Source: Rudaeicoccus suwonensis
GTDB taxonomy: Bacteria > Actinomycetota > Actinomycetes > Actinomycetales > Dermatophilaceae
Length of the DNA: 64,000 bases
Direction of reading: 5' to 3'
NCBI RefSeq assembly: GCF_007829035.1
Contig: NZ_VIVQ01000001.1
Coordinates: 1-64,000 of the forward strand
Shown: piece after piece, positions 1-8,075 of the stretch
How the letters are laid out: every line of letters starts with the position of its first letter
How positions within the stretch are numbered: position 1 is the stretch's first letter
Translations under genes and position numbers: made by a program
The notes under the pieces: model-generated
What the model saw: only the letters and a program-made list of their open reading frames with translations
Databases searched by the model: none
Told to the model about the DNA's origin: nothing

Positions 1-561
1 GTCGTCGATGTAGTCGGATTCATCGACGGTGAACGGATGCTCAGAACTGATCAGATAGATCGGCATGTGGTTGATGCCGGAAACCCGGCGTGCTTTTGGT
101 GGGAAGTCAATTTCGACCCGTCGGGCCAAAATGAGCGGAATGGACCTCCCGTCGGAGCGCGCCTTCAACGTCACGACTCTCCAATCCGGTGTGTCGACAA
201 CAGATTTGAAGATCCATCCGACGCCCCAAGGCATCTCTTGGCTCGCTGCATGCGCACCGAACGGTGCGCAGTCGTCGCCCGCGATCTCGACAATCGGCCA
301 CGCGGGCACGAGCGCGTAGCCGGGCCGCTTCGGTGGTGCGTCCAACTCACCGGTGGCCGATCGAGGATTGGCCTCCCACTCGTCGAAGGTGTGCTGCCAC
401 TCGCGGAGGCGGTCATCAAGGTCGCCGGCCTCACCGTGCGCTTCGACAGACACTTCATCGTCTTCGATCACAACCTCGTCCACGATCACACGAATGCCGT
501 CGATGGTTGTGAGATGCGCTTCCGCCTGACTTGTCGGTCGGAGAGTCACCCGTTGGTTCAC
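1..561 (-). CDS. Hypothetical protein, C-terminus off the left edge
   Basis: An open minus-strand frame runs from a GTG at 561 to base 1 without a stop, giving 187 codons. An in-frame TAG lies nine codons upstream of the GTG, and the GTG is the first usable start; a GAGG lies just before it. The protein is acidic in its first third (VVIEDDEVSVEAHGEAGDLDD), has no signal peptide or membrane segment, and matches no family I recognise. The codons show the strong third-position G/C bias of real genes here, whereas the plus-strand frame over the same bases reads like a shadow. Function unknown. Confidence 0.6.
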   Translation of the reverse strand, partial: MNQRVTLRPTSQAEAHLTTIDGIRVIVDEVVIEDDEVSVEAHGEAGDLDDRLREWQHTFDEWEANPRSATGELDAPPKRPGYALVPAWPIVEIAGDDCAPFGAHAASQEMPWGVGWIFKSVVDTPDWRVVTLKARSDGRSIPLILARRVEIDFPPKARRVSGINHMPIYLISSEHPFTVDESDYIDD

Positions 562-623
562 GACCCGACCTCGCGACTCGAGTGACTAGAACTCATCGGC
601 CGTCCGTTCTGATCATGAGGTCA

Positions 624-1154
624 TCATTCATCCGTGCAGCGATGTCCACCAGCGTTGAGAGTGAATAGATCGCAGAGCGTTTGCGCTTGCACCTCGCGCC
701 CGATGAGGTCGAAGCCAGTCTTCTGCAGCACGGCGCGGCTGGCGGGATTCTCGGCGGCGACGTAGGCATAGAGTCGGACATCAGGTGCGTTCGCCAGATG
801 CCATTTCACGAGGCCTGCAGCGATCTCGGTGGCGAATCCGTGACCCCACAGTTCCCGCCGAATCGTGTAGCCCAACTCCCGTCCACCATCGATCGCGCCG
901 AATCCGGCGCGCCCGACGAGGCGGCCGGTGTGATCGGCGACGCGCCACTTCGTGAACCCGGTCTCGGCCTGCTCGGCGATGTATTCGTCGATGAGAACCG
1001 TTGTTTCGCTTCGGCTTTCGGGTCTGCCGTTGCGAACGAAGCGCATCGTTTCGACGTCAGAGTGCACAGCAAGCAGGTCGTCGACGTCAGACGGTAGCCA
1101 CGTCTCGGTGACCAAGCGGTCGGTCCGCAGAATGCACTGACGAGGCATGATCAT
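624..1154 (-). CDS. GNAT family N-acetyltransferase (RimJ/RimL type)
   Basis: The 176-residue protein has the RimJ/RimL layout: an early LRTDRLVTETW strand, VGRAGFGAI and RELGYTIRRELWGHGFATE, where the last part is the acetyl-CoA pyrophosphate loop (R-x-x-W-G-x-G-x-A), followed by the late ENPASRAVLQKTGF helix seen in the family. It probably transfers an acetyl group from acetyl-CoA to an N-terminal amine or small molecule; the substrate cannot be read from sequence. Its ATG overlaps the stop of the AbiEii-like gene by ATGA, so it is probably the third gene of that operon. A second ATG at 1148 is possible. Confidence 0.82.
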   Translation of the reverse strand: MIMPRQCILRTDRLVTETWLPSDVDDLLAVHSDVETMRFVRNGRPESRSETTVLIDEYIAEQAETGFTKWRVADHTGRLVGRAGFGAIDGGRELGYTIRRELWGHGFATEIAAGLVKWHLANAPDVRLYAYVAAENPASRAVLQKTGFDLIGREVQAQTLCDLFTLNAGGHRCTDE

Positions 1155-1993
1155 TGCAGTGCTCGAAGTAGATCCTGCGCCAGTATCGCCGTGGCCACGG
1201 AAACCGTCTCGGGTTCTCCGATTCCCTCCTCTGCTCGACCAGCCATCATCGACACCGTTGCGTCGGGGCCGGCCGCCAGGAGGTCTTGGATCTGCGACAG
1301 CGCTTCGGCGGTTACCTCGGCGCTGACTTCGTCGGCGGCGAGACGCTCGAACCCGTCGACCAACTCCCCGGTTTCTATGGCCCTCAAAATCCGGTACATG
1401 TCATGCGCGTCTTTGTCGTTCAGCCTGTGCGGGGTGTCGATGCGCTCGGAGAGCTTGTGGATCTTGGCGACAAGCAAAGCGGCTGGCCCGGCGACCCGGA
1501 CATCGAAGCGCCGGGTATCGGAAGGATCGAGCGCTCGCACCTCTTCGATGCTGTGATCCACGACCGCCGCCTCCAGTCCACGGGCGCGCCTCATGGCTCG
1601 CCGGTCGTGTGGCGGTACTCGCGCTCCTCGCCGACCGCCCGTCCCGGCGAGCGCGTCGGGGACCATCAAGTCGACAGGAACTCCGAGGCGACTTACCCAT
1701 GATCCGGGCTGTCCATCGTCCGGATTTGGCTCGAAACCGGCCGAGCGCATCGCAACTTCGACGCGTGGATCCTCACCGAGCATGCGTGGATCAATCGCGA
1801 GGTCGCTGTCCTTCGTGGCTTCTGCGAGGGCTACGGGTGCTGTCGAGGTGCGGAGATACACGGCTTGGGCGCCGATAACGACGACCGCCTCGCGATGATC
1901 AGCGAGTGCCGCGAGGGCGTCGAGCATCACCGTGCGCGCGACGACCAAGAGGTCGCTGGGCGGGGTTATCTCACTTTCGCCACGATCGTTCAT
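1151..1993 (-). CDS. AbiEii-like nucleotidyltransferase, toxin of a type IV TA pair
   Basis: The 280-residue protein resembles the AbiEii/DUF1814 nucleotidyltransferase fold. VVIGAQAVYL sits where the family has its GG/GS helix, KDSDLAIDP supplies the paired acidic metal ligands, and LLVAKIHKL plus NDKDAHDMYRIL match the family's late K-x-x-K-L and KD-x-x-D elements. Known AbiEii toxins transfer nucleotides onto RNA (tRNA in mycobacterial relatives) and halt growth. It overlaps the upstream antitoxin-like gene by 23 bases and has its own GGAG four bases before ATG. The pairing and overlap support a toxin-antitoxin role; toxicity is inferred. Confidence 0.7.
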   Translation of the reverse strand: MNDRGESEITPPSDLLVVARTVMLDALAALADHREAVVVIGAQAVYLRTSTAPVALAEATKDSDLAIDPRMLGEDPRVEVAMRSAGFEPNPDDGQPGSWVSRLGVPVDLMVPDALAGTGGRRGARVPPHDRRAMRRARGLEAAVVDHSIEEVRALDPSDTRRFDVRVAGPAALLVAKIHKLSERIDTPHRLNDKDAHDMYRILRAIETGELVDGFERLAADEVSAEVTAEALSQIQDLLAAGPDATVSMMAGRAEEGIGEPETVSVATAILAQDLLRALQ

Positions 1994-3059
1994 TTTTCTC
2001 CATCCACTGCAACAAGTGCTCCGCCTCAGCCGGGCTGCGACCCGGCCCCGTCATCAGATCGACGACCACCTGTGTCGGAGCTGCGATCTGAAGGCCGGTC
2101 GAGGTGGTGAGGCTTCGCTCGTACGCGATGTTGAAGTCGGGTTCAGCAAGCACGACGTTCGCTCCGGCTTCGGTGGGGCGGAGCCCCCACGCAGCGGCGG
2201 TTTCATCCGCGTTGACGGTGTAGATCATCGCGGAGCGGGCGGGCGCATAGGCGGCCCACTCGGCCGCGGCCAGTGTGCCCGTCATCGCATAGGTCGGTCC
2301 GTCGGAAGTAGCCGCACGCTTCTGCAGATCATCGAGACCCCGGGGCGCAATCCATCGGCTTGTTCGCGCGTTGTCCGCGAAGCTGTAGTCCTGGCTCCAT
2401 CGCCGGAGAAGTGCCCGCCAGTCGGGGACGGAGATGGTCGACGATTCGCCACGTATGGCGAGGCCTTCTCGTTCCAAGAAGTCGATGACCCGGTATCCGG
2501 CTCCGGTCGAAACGCGAGCTACTCCGACGAGTTCGCGGACCTTCCACGCACCTCCGAAGTCGGCAAGCGTCCTCACGACTCGGGCGGCGGGCTCACCTTT
2601 AAGAGTTCCCCTAGGCCTACCTGGCCCGCGCCATGGATCTTTGTCCAACCCCTTGTCGGACAGGAACAGGCCCGGGTCGCTGAGCGACAGCTGGACGTTG
2701 CCCGTCGCGTCGAGGTAGTTCAACCCAGCCCCTGAAAGTTGGGCACGAACCTGAGGAGTGAGATATCGCGCCGCCACGAGCGGCTGTGCGTTTGGCACAA
2801 GCTTCGCGGAGCCGGCGAACTGCTCTGCCAGCCCTGGAACATCTCGACCCTCGACGGTCCCCTTCACCTGTACCGCGAGTGTGGCAGTGCGCCCGTCGGG
2901 TGCGGTGATCCGAAAGGCAGCATCGGCGCGTCGTCCGAGCAGGTCCGTTGGATCGAAGGTTTGGAGTGCCCAACGCGCAGGTAGCCGTTCCGTCAGTCCG
3001 GCGACAGCCTTACGGAGAATCTCGGTCTCGTTGGGCGGTGCCTCGACGGCGAGGACCAT
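1971..3059 (-). CDS. AbiEi-like antitoxin / winged-helix regulator of a type IV TA pair
   Basis: A 362-residue soluble protein. The middle holds a winged helix (ARVVRTLADFGGAWKVRELV, then STGAGYRVIDFLEREGLA). The C-terminal half has family-typical GPTYAMTGTLAAAEW and a final TQVVVDLMTGPGRSPAEAEHLL. The N-terminal third (TATLAVQVKGT) may be a nuclease-like or sensing domain. In AbiE systems this protein neutralises the nucleotidyltransferase and represses its own promoter by binding inverted repeats; a perfect palindrome lies 25-65 bases upstream here. An ATG at 3068 touches the GGAG directly, so ATG 3059 with nine bases of spacing is the better start. Longer than typical AbiEi proteins. Confidence 0.68.
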   Translation of the reverse strand: MVLAVEAPPNETEILRKAVAGLTERLPARWALQTFDPTDLLGRRADAAFRITAPDGRTATLAVQVKGTVEGRDVPGLAEQFAGSAKLVPNAQPLVAARYLTPQVRAQLSGAGLNYLDATGNVQLSLSDPGLFLSDKGLDKDPWRGPGRPRGTLKGEPAARVVRTLADFGGAWKVRELVGVARVSTGAGYRVIDFLEREGLAIRGESSTISVPDWRALLRRWSQDYSFADNARTSRWIAPRGLDDLQKRAATSDGPTYAMTGTLAAAEWAAYAPARSAMIYTVNADETAAAWGLRPTEAGANVVLAEPDFNIAYERSLTTSTGLQIAAPTQVVVDLMTGPGRSPAEAEHLLQWMEKNERSWRK

Positions 3060-3083
3060 GGCGACCATCTCCTTTCAGTTCAC

Positions 3084-3124
3084 GTAACTATACCTCTCCG
3101 CTGCCGGCGGAGAGGTATAGTTAC
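3084..3124. promoter_or_regulatory. Perfect 41-bp palindrome, putative AbiEi operator
   Basis: GTAACTATACCTCTCCGC at 3084-3101 is repeated as its exact complement at 3107-3124, with a five-base centre. It lies 25 bases before the AbiEi-like start and contains TATACC/GGTATA hexamers that could serve as a -10 on either strand. Autoregulating AbiEi proteins bind inverted repeats in this position. It could also fold as an RNA hairpin, but there is no T tract. Confidence 0.65.
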
Positions 3125-3245
3125 CCGAACGCCCAGGGTTCTTCACGTCGAGCGCTCGCCCGACGGTCGCCACAGTCGTGCGCGAGCGACAAGCACTCGG
3201 AAGCCAGCCTGTGCACGACGCCCACGCTAATTTCTGCTGAATCTC

Positions 3246-3893
3246 CTATCGCGTGAAGGTCACGTGGATGGTGCCGCTCTCCGCGACCTCGCTCATCACC
3301 GAGTGTGTGGTCTCGAGTCCGCGCAGGTCGTCCCACACGCGGTTGCCGTGCCCGATCAGGATCGGCGCGATCGCAACGTGCAGCACGTCGACCAGGCCGG
3401 CACGCAGGAAGTCGCGCGCGACACCGATGCCGCCGCCGACGCACACGTTCAGACCACCAGCGGCAGTAACGGCTTCGGCCAGCACATCTTCGATCGGCGC
3501 ATTGCGGAAGTGGAAGGTCGTGCCGCCCTTCATCACCAGCGACGGCCGCGGCGCGGTGTGCGTGAGCACGTATACGGGAGTGCGGAACGGCGGCTCGTCG
3601 TCCCACCAGCCCTTCCACTCCGGATCGTCGGGGAAGGAGTGCAGGCCGAACATCGCAGCGCCGATGATCTGTGAGCCGATGCCGTCGAAATGCGCTGCGG
3701 CATACCGGTCGTCGATCCCGGTCGTGCCCCGGCCGGTGGTGTCACCGAACACGCGCGACTGCATGGTGCGGGTGGCGGTGTACGCCTGCACCAACGGCCC
3801 CCAGTCCTCGCCCATCGGGTTGTCCGGCGACGTCCCCGGCGCCGGGCTGTACCCGTCCAGTGAGATGTTCAGGTCGACTCGGACTCGGGTCAC
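3246..3893 (-). CDS. RibD-C / dihydrofolate reductase family protein
   Basis: The 215-residue protein begins TRVRVDLNISLDGYSPAP, the first strand and S-x-D-G-Y loop of the DHFR-like RibD C-terminal family, and ends with the cofactor-side motif NVCVGGGIGVARDFLRAGLVDVLHVAIAP. Members reduce small substrates with NADPH; many actinobacterial relatives have no known substrate. The GTG at 3893 has an AGGAGG nine bases upstream, so the longer open frame up to 4082 is not used. It is divergent from the cobalamin riboswitch transcript, with about 160 bases between. Confidence 0.8.
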   Translation of the reverse strand: MTRVRVDLNISLDGYSPAPGTSPDNPMGEDWGPLVQAYTATRTMQSRVFGDTTGRGTTGIDDRYAAAHFDGIGSQIIGAAMFGLHSFPDDPEWKGWWDDEPPFRTPVYVLTHTAPRPSLVMKGGTTFHFRNAPIEDVLAEAVTAAGGLNVCVGGGIGVARDFLRAGLVDVLHVAIAPILIGHGNRVWDDLRGLETTHSVMSEVAESGTIHVTFTR

Positions 3894-4054
3894 GACGGAT
3901 CTCCTCCTGTATGACGGTGCTCGGTCGCGTCGCCGCCATTTCGATGTGGACGGCGCCGTTGCGCCCGAGAACTCACCATAGGCATGTGCTGTGACAACCG
4001 CAGGTGAACAGCGAACGCTGACCGAGATCGAAACCTGTGCCCGTCGTCCGGCGG

Positions 4055-4205
4055 TGTTAAGGTCTGCCTCGGCGGGAGGCATCTGCGCTCACGCCGTCGA
4101 GATTCATCAGGGGAAGCCGGTTCGATTCCGGCGCTGTCCCGCAGCCGTGGTCCACGCCCAGCGTGGTGAGCCGGAATGCCTGATGCCGCTCGGGCAATCA
4201 CAGGC
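4055..4205 (+). promoter_or_regulatory. Cobalamin (AdoCbl) riboswitch
   Basis: The conserved B12-riboswitch core is easy to read. A GGGGAAGCCGGT block starts at 4110, an ATTCCGGCGCTG block at 4125, and CCCGCAGCCGTGG follows at 4138. GTGAGCCGGAATGCCTGATG lies at 4166-4185. CATCAGG (4105-4111) pairs with CCTGATG (4179-4185) to close the core, and GCCGG/CCGGC forms an inner stem. It precedes the toroid/DUF4430/ECF operon by about 100 bases. Such elements shut off uptake genes when adenosylcobalamin is plentiful; action here may be at translation because no clear terminator follows. Outer boundaries are approximate. Confidence 0.92.
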
Positions 4206-4303
4206 TGTCGTGGACTGCAGTCGCGCCGAAACCGCACAACCGTCGCATGCGTCGGTGGCCGGTTCAGCTGGGGTCCATCCGTCATACCGGAGGAGTCCCC
4301 ACC

Positions 4304-5980
4304 ATGCAGGTGCCGATCAACAGGCGGCTGCTCGCCGCGACCGCCGGGGTGCTCACCGCGTGCGCCGGCACGGGTCTGGCCCATGCCCCGAGTTCGTATG
4401 CCGCAGTGGGTGGTTCGCCTCTGGCGACCGCTCCGGGCAATCCGGTCGCTGCGACCGCGGCAAGCACCTGGTTGCGCAGCCAACTCGACAGCACCGGCGC
4501 GATGCCCGGTTTCGCACCCGGCTCGCCGGACGTCGGCCTCACCATCGACACCTACTGGGCGATGAAGGCGGCCGGCGCACCGAAGGCGCAGCTGGCCAAG
4601 ACCTGGTCGGCGATCTCCTCGCACGCGCAGGCGTATGCCGGGCCGCAGGTCTACAGCGGAGTCACCTACATCACGGCCGGCGCGTCGGCGAAGGTGCTCT
4701 TTGCCGCTGCGACCGCGGGCGTGAGTCCGGTCCTGACTCAGCCTGGCGGCTACAAGCTCAACATCCTCGATCAAACTCTCGCGCTGGTGAACCAGAAACC
4801 CGGTCCTGAGCACGGCCGACTACAGGATCCGGCCGCCGACGGCCCGGACAGCTCGAACCTCTTCAGTCAGTCGCTGGCCGTGCTCGGCTTCGTCGGCATG
4901 AACGAGCAGAAGACGACCAAGCGGGCCGTCGTGCAGGATGCCGTGAACTTCCTGCTCACCCAGCAGTGCAGCGCCGGCTACTTCCGGATGTTCTACAACG
5001 ACAACCTCAGCTGCAACGCGGCTCGACCCAGCGGCAACGCCCAGCCGGACAATGACGGCACCTCGATGGGGTTGCAGGCCCTGATGGCGGCGAAGGCAGC
5101 CGGGCTGAGCGTGCCGCAGAGCGCGATCACCCGCGGCGCGGCCTTCCTTGTGTCGGCGCAGAAGGCGAACGGCAGCTTTGGTGGCGGCGTCTCGACCGAG
5201 TCACCCAACAGCAACAGCACCGGGCTGGCCGCAGCGACCTTGCAGGCAGCCGGTGAGATTCACGCAGCAGCAAAAGCCGGCGCGTGGATGACCACGGTGC
5301 AGGCGATGGAGCCCCGCATCAAGGGCACGCCGCTGGCTGCGGACGCCGGTGCGATCGCCTACGACCAGCCGACGTTCGCCGCCGCGCTGAAGAGCGGTAT
5401 CGGCAGCATGGTCGGGGTCTGGCAGCGCGCGACGCCGCAGGCGATCTTCGCGTTCGCTCGCGTGCCCTTCATCGACCTGGTCAGCACTGTCAGTCCGACG
5501 AAACCCACTCCCACGCCCACACCCACTCCGACCAAGCGCTCGCCGAAGCCGACGCCCTCGCACACCACGACGCCGAAGCCGACATTGCCTGCGAGTCCGG
5601 CTGCCACGGCTGTGCGCCCGACCGCAGCGTCCAGCGCGACGTCCGCTGCCGGTGTCGTGGTCGGTGGCTCCGGTGGTGGAGGCGCTGCGGCGGGCTTGGC
5701 CGGCTCGAATCTGATCGCCGGAGCTGCGCCGCAGGGCGCGACCGGCGATGCTGCGCCAACCGCGACGGCCTCGGCAACGACCTCTGCCTCCGTCATACCG
5801 CCCGCGAGTTCGACGAGCACTCCGCGGGCCACCGGCCAGGCCGACGTGGCCGCCCTCGGGTCGCCGAGTTCGGCTCACGGCGGCACGAACGAGTGGCCGC
5901 TCACGATCGCCATCGTCATCGGTGCGCTCGCCGCCGGCGCGTTGCTGGTGACCCCACGTCTGCTGAAGAAGGAGGACTGA
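4304..5980 (+). CDS. Secreted, membrane-anchored alpha/alpha-toroid protein, putative cobalamin-binding (intrinsic-factor alpha-like)
   Basis: This 558-residue protein opens with an export signal (MQVPINRRLLAATAGVL, possible cleavage after SSYA near 33; LTAC at 17-20 is a lipobox look-alike). Residues about 50-400 hold repeated helix pairs of the prenyltransferase/squalene-cyclase toroid type (STWLRSQLDSTGAMPGF, TDTYWAMKAAG-like segments, AAFLVSAQKANGSFGGG). That fold is shared with the alpha domain of animal intrinsic factor and transcobalamin. A Pro/Thr-rich wall-spanning linker follows, then a C-terminal membrane helix with KKED tail. AGGAG lies eight bases before ATG 4304. First gene after the cobalamin riboswitch, so a surface cobalamin receptor is the best inference. 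Confidence 0.75.
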   Translation: MQVPINRRLLAATAGVLTACAGTGLAHAPSSYAAVGGSPLATAPGNPVAATAASTWLRSQLDSTGAMPGFAPGSPDVGLTIDTYWAMKAAGAPKAQLAKTWSAISSHAQAYAGPQVYSGVTYITAGASAKVLFAAATAGVSPVLTQPGGYKLNILDQTLALVNQKPGPEHGRLQDPAADGPDSSNLFSQSLAVLGFVGMNEQKTTKRAVVQDAVNFLLTQQCSAGYFRMFYNDNLSCNAARPSGNAQPDNDGTSMGLQALMAAKAAGLSVPQSAITRGAAFLVSAQKANGSFGGGVSTESPNSNSTGLAAATLQAAGEIHAAAKAGAWMTTVQAMEPRIKGTPLAADAGAIAYDQPTFAAALKSGIGSMVGVWQRATPQAIFAFARVPFIDLVSTVSPTKPTPTPTPTPTKRSPKPTPSHTTTPKPTLPASPAATAVRPTAASSATSAAGVVVGGSGGGGAAAGLAGSNLIAGAAPQGATGDAAPTATASATTSASVIPPASSTSTPRATGQADVAALGSPSSAHGGTNEWPLTIAIVIGALAAGALLVTPRLLKKED

Positions 5981-5981
5981 G

Positions 5982-6911
5982 ATGCGGCGTCTTGCCCGAT
6001 CCACCGCGGCAGTCGCGCTGGCGCTCGGCGCCACCGGCACCCTCGGCGTTGCCACCGCACCGCAGGCGCTGGCAGCCGGTTACAACGGCTTCTGCACCAC
6101 CTCCACCGGCGTGACCGTCGTGGTCGACTTCCAGCAGCTCGGTGGCGGAGTCGTCGTCCGCTGCGCGCCTTCGATCCCGGCCGGCGGCACCGGCCTGGAC
6201 GCCCTGCAGAACGCAGGCGTGCCGTATGCCGGAGTCGCGCGCTGGGGCGACGCCTTCATCTGCCGGTTGTTCAACAAGCCGTCGGCCACGCAAACGCTTC
6301 CGGTCACCGGCGACCCGTCATACAAAGAGGCGTGCGTCAACACCCCGCCGGCCTCGGCCTACTGGTCGTACTGGTTCGCGCCCAACGGCGGCACCTGGAC
6401 CTACAGCCAGTTCGGTGTGACGAATCGCTCCGCGATCAAGGGCGGCTTCGAGGGCTGGTCGTTCTCCCTGAACGCCACGGCCGGGAGCAACCCGCCGCCG
6501 CGCATTGCCCCGGTGCGTCCTCAGACGTCGAGCCCGACGCCCACCCCGACCACGACGAGCACGACCGCGCCCCACAACGGTGGCGGTGGTGGCGGCACCA
6601 CTCAGGCGACTGCTCCGGCTCAGAACACCGGCTCGACGGCTCTGCCATCGAGCCTGGCTGCGCATGAGCCGGCCAGCCAGCAAGCCGCCGAATCCAAGGT
6701 CAACCCCTCGCAGTCCGCCGCCATCGCAGCCGCGGGTGCGGCACAGAACGCCAAGAATCAGGGGCTGATCGTCAACTCCAACGCGCTGAACCAGCAGGTC
6801 GCCAAGGAGCAGTCGACCAGTCTCAACCTGCCCACGCTCATCGGCGCCGGGGTGCTCGCATTCCTGGTGGTCGCCGGCATCGGCACGCTGATCCGCCGCC
6901 GCGGGCACTGA
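5982..6911 (+). CDS. Secreted, membrane-anchored DUF4430-like protein, putative cobalamin-binding (transcobalamin beta-like)
   Basis: The 309-residue protein has a signal peptide (cleavage near PQALAA, residue 32). Residues about 33-165 look like DUF4430: VTVVVDFQQLGGG, then TGLDALQNAGVPYAG, then YWSYWFAPNGGTWTYSQFG and IKGGFEGWSF, matching the family's TALDAL helix and tryptophan-rich end. DUF4430 corresponds to the beta domain of intrinsic factor/transcobalamin. A Pro/Thr/Gly linker leads to a helix at about 283-303 and an RRRGH tail. GGAGG precedes the ATG, which lies one base after the toroid gene's stop. Translation is probably coupled, and the two proteins may clamp cobalamin together outside the membrane. 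Confidence 0.75.
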   Translation: MRRLARSTAAVALALGATGTLGVATAPQALAAGYNGFCTTSTGVTVVVDFQQLGGGVVVRCAPSIPAGGTGLDALQNAGVPYAGVARWGDAFICRLFNKPSATQTLPVTGDPSYKEACVNTPPASAYWSYWFAPNGGTWTYSQFGVTNRSAIKGGFEGWSFSLNATAGSNPPPRIAPVRPQTSSPTPTPTTTSTTAPHNGGGGGGTTQATAPAQNTGSTALPSSLAAHEPASQQAAESKVNPSQSAAIAAAGAAQNAKNQGLIVNSNALNQQVAKEQSTSLNLPTLIGAGVLAFLVVAGIGTLIRRRGH

Positions 6912-6917
6912 ACGGTC

Positions 6918-8075
6918 ATGCCGGTGCTCGCCGAAATCGGCCGGTGGCTGCGCTTTTCGCGGTTGCCACGCAACATCCATCCGGTGGCGTGGTGGGTGTG
7001 GGCGATCAGCGTCGCGGTCGCGGCCACCTGGACGACGAACCCGTTGTTGCTGCTCCTGCTGATGGCGGCCTCGACGTGCGTGGTGCTGCGCCGTCGTGGC
7101 GACGCGCCCTGGTCACGGTCCTTCCGTCTTTACGTCATGCTCGGTGCGACGATTGTGGTGCTGCGCGTGTTCTTCCGCATCGTCTTCGGCGGAGGCGAGG
7201 GCACCACGGTGTTGCTGCGACTGCCGGACATTCCGCTGCCGCAGTGGGCGGCCGGCATCCGACTGTTCGGCACCGTCTCGGCGCAGTCGGTGCTCGGTGG
7301 TCTTTATAACGGGCTGCAGTTGGCGGCGATGGTGCTGTGCGTCGGTGCCGCGAATGCGCTCGCCAACCCGAAGCGCTTGCTCAAGGCAGTCCCCAACGGG
7401 CTGTATGACGTGGGAACCGCTGTCATTGTGGCGGTTTCGGTCTTCCCGCAGCTGGCCGAGAGTGTGCAGCGGGTGCGTCGGGCGAGACGCCTGCGTGGTG
7501 GTCTGGGCAAACGGCACGCGGTGCGGGCGGTCGTCATACCGGTGCTCGCCGATGCCCTGGACCGCTCACTGCTGCTCGCCGCGGCGATGGACTCGCGCGG
7601 CTACGGCCGGCACGGTCGCGACGGTGCACGCGCTGGTGCAATCACCGGCGCCTTGACGATCGTGGGCATGATCGGTGTCTGCATCGGTGCGTACAACATG
7701 CTCGGCCCGGACCCGAACTTCTGGCTGAAATGGCCCGCGCTCATCGGCGGGCTGGTCCTCGGCTGCAGCGGACTGTTCGTGGCCAGCACCCGGGTGCGCA
7801 CCACCCGATACCGGCCTGACCCGATCGACCTCACCGCCGTTCTCGTCGGGGCGTGCGGGCTCGGCACGGTCGTGCTGATGTATGCCGCAAAGCAGTGGCA
7901 GCCGGCGCACCTCGTGCCGACGTTGCAGCCGTTGGAATGGCCGGTCATCGACACCCTTCCGCTGCTGGCCGCGCTCGTTGCGATGCTGCCCGCGTGGATT
8001 GCTCCGCACGCGCCGATGTCGACGAGCTCAAGTCCGGAAACCGTTGTGCCGCAAGAGATCGGAGTCGCCGCATGA
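6918..8075 (+). CDS. ECF transporter T component (EcfT/CbiQ family)
   Basis: The 385-residue polytopic protein has about eight hydrophobic segments. Between the early and late membrane spans lie the two cytoplasmic coupling motifs of EcfT proteins: RRARRLRGG near 187 and DSRGYGR near 224 (A-R-G type), which dock into the ATPases. It would transmit ATP hydrolysis to the substrate-binding S component in the inner membrane. It follows the DUF4430-like gene by six bases and overlaps the next gene by ATGA. The extra C-terminal spans after residue 250 make it longer than the usual 260-residue EcfT. Confidence 0.88.
   Translation: MPVLAEIGRWLRFSRLPRNIHPVAWWVWAISVAVAATWTTNPLLLLLLMAASTCVVLRRRGDAPWSRSFRLYVMLGATIVVLRVFFRIVFGGGEGTTVLLRLPDIPLPQWAAGIRLFGTVSAQSVLGGLYNGLQLAAMVLCVGAANALANPKRLLKAVPNGLYDVGTAVIVAVSVFPQLAESVQRVRRARRLRGGLGKRHAVRAVVIPVLADALDRSLLLAAAMDSRGYGRHGRDGARAGAITGALTIVGMIGVCIGAYNMLGPDPNFWLKWPALIGGLVLGCSGLFVASTRVRTTRYRPDPIDLTAVLVGACGLGTVVLMYAAKQWQPAHLVPTLQPLEWPVIDTLPLLAALVAMLPAWIAPHAPMSTSSSPETVVPQEIGVAA

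Noticed and set aside
37-585. Plus-strand frame at the left edge
   Set aside because: The minus-strand frame over the same bases has typical codon bias and runs off the edge; the plus frame reads like its shadow.
4117-4137. GGTTCGATTCC looks like a tRNA T-loop
   Set aside because: It is the inner stem of the cobalamin riboswitch; no acceptor, D or anticodon arms can be drawn around it.
4247-4303. Upstream start for the toroid protein
   Set aside because: It would put the signal peptide 19 residues inside the protein; ATG 4304 has a good AGGAG and a proper signal sequence.
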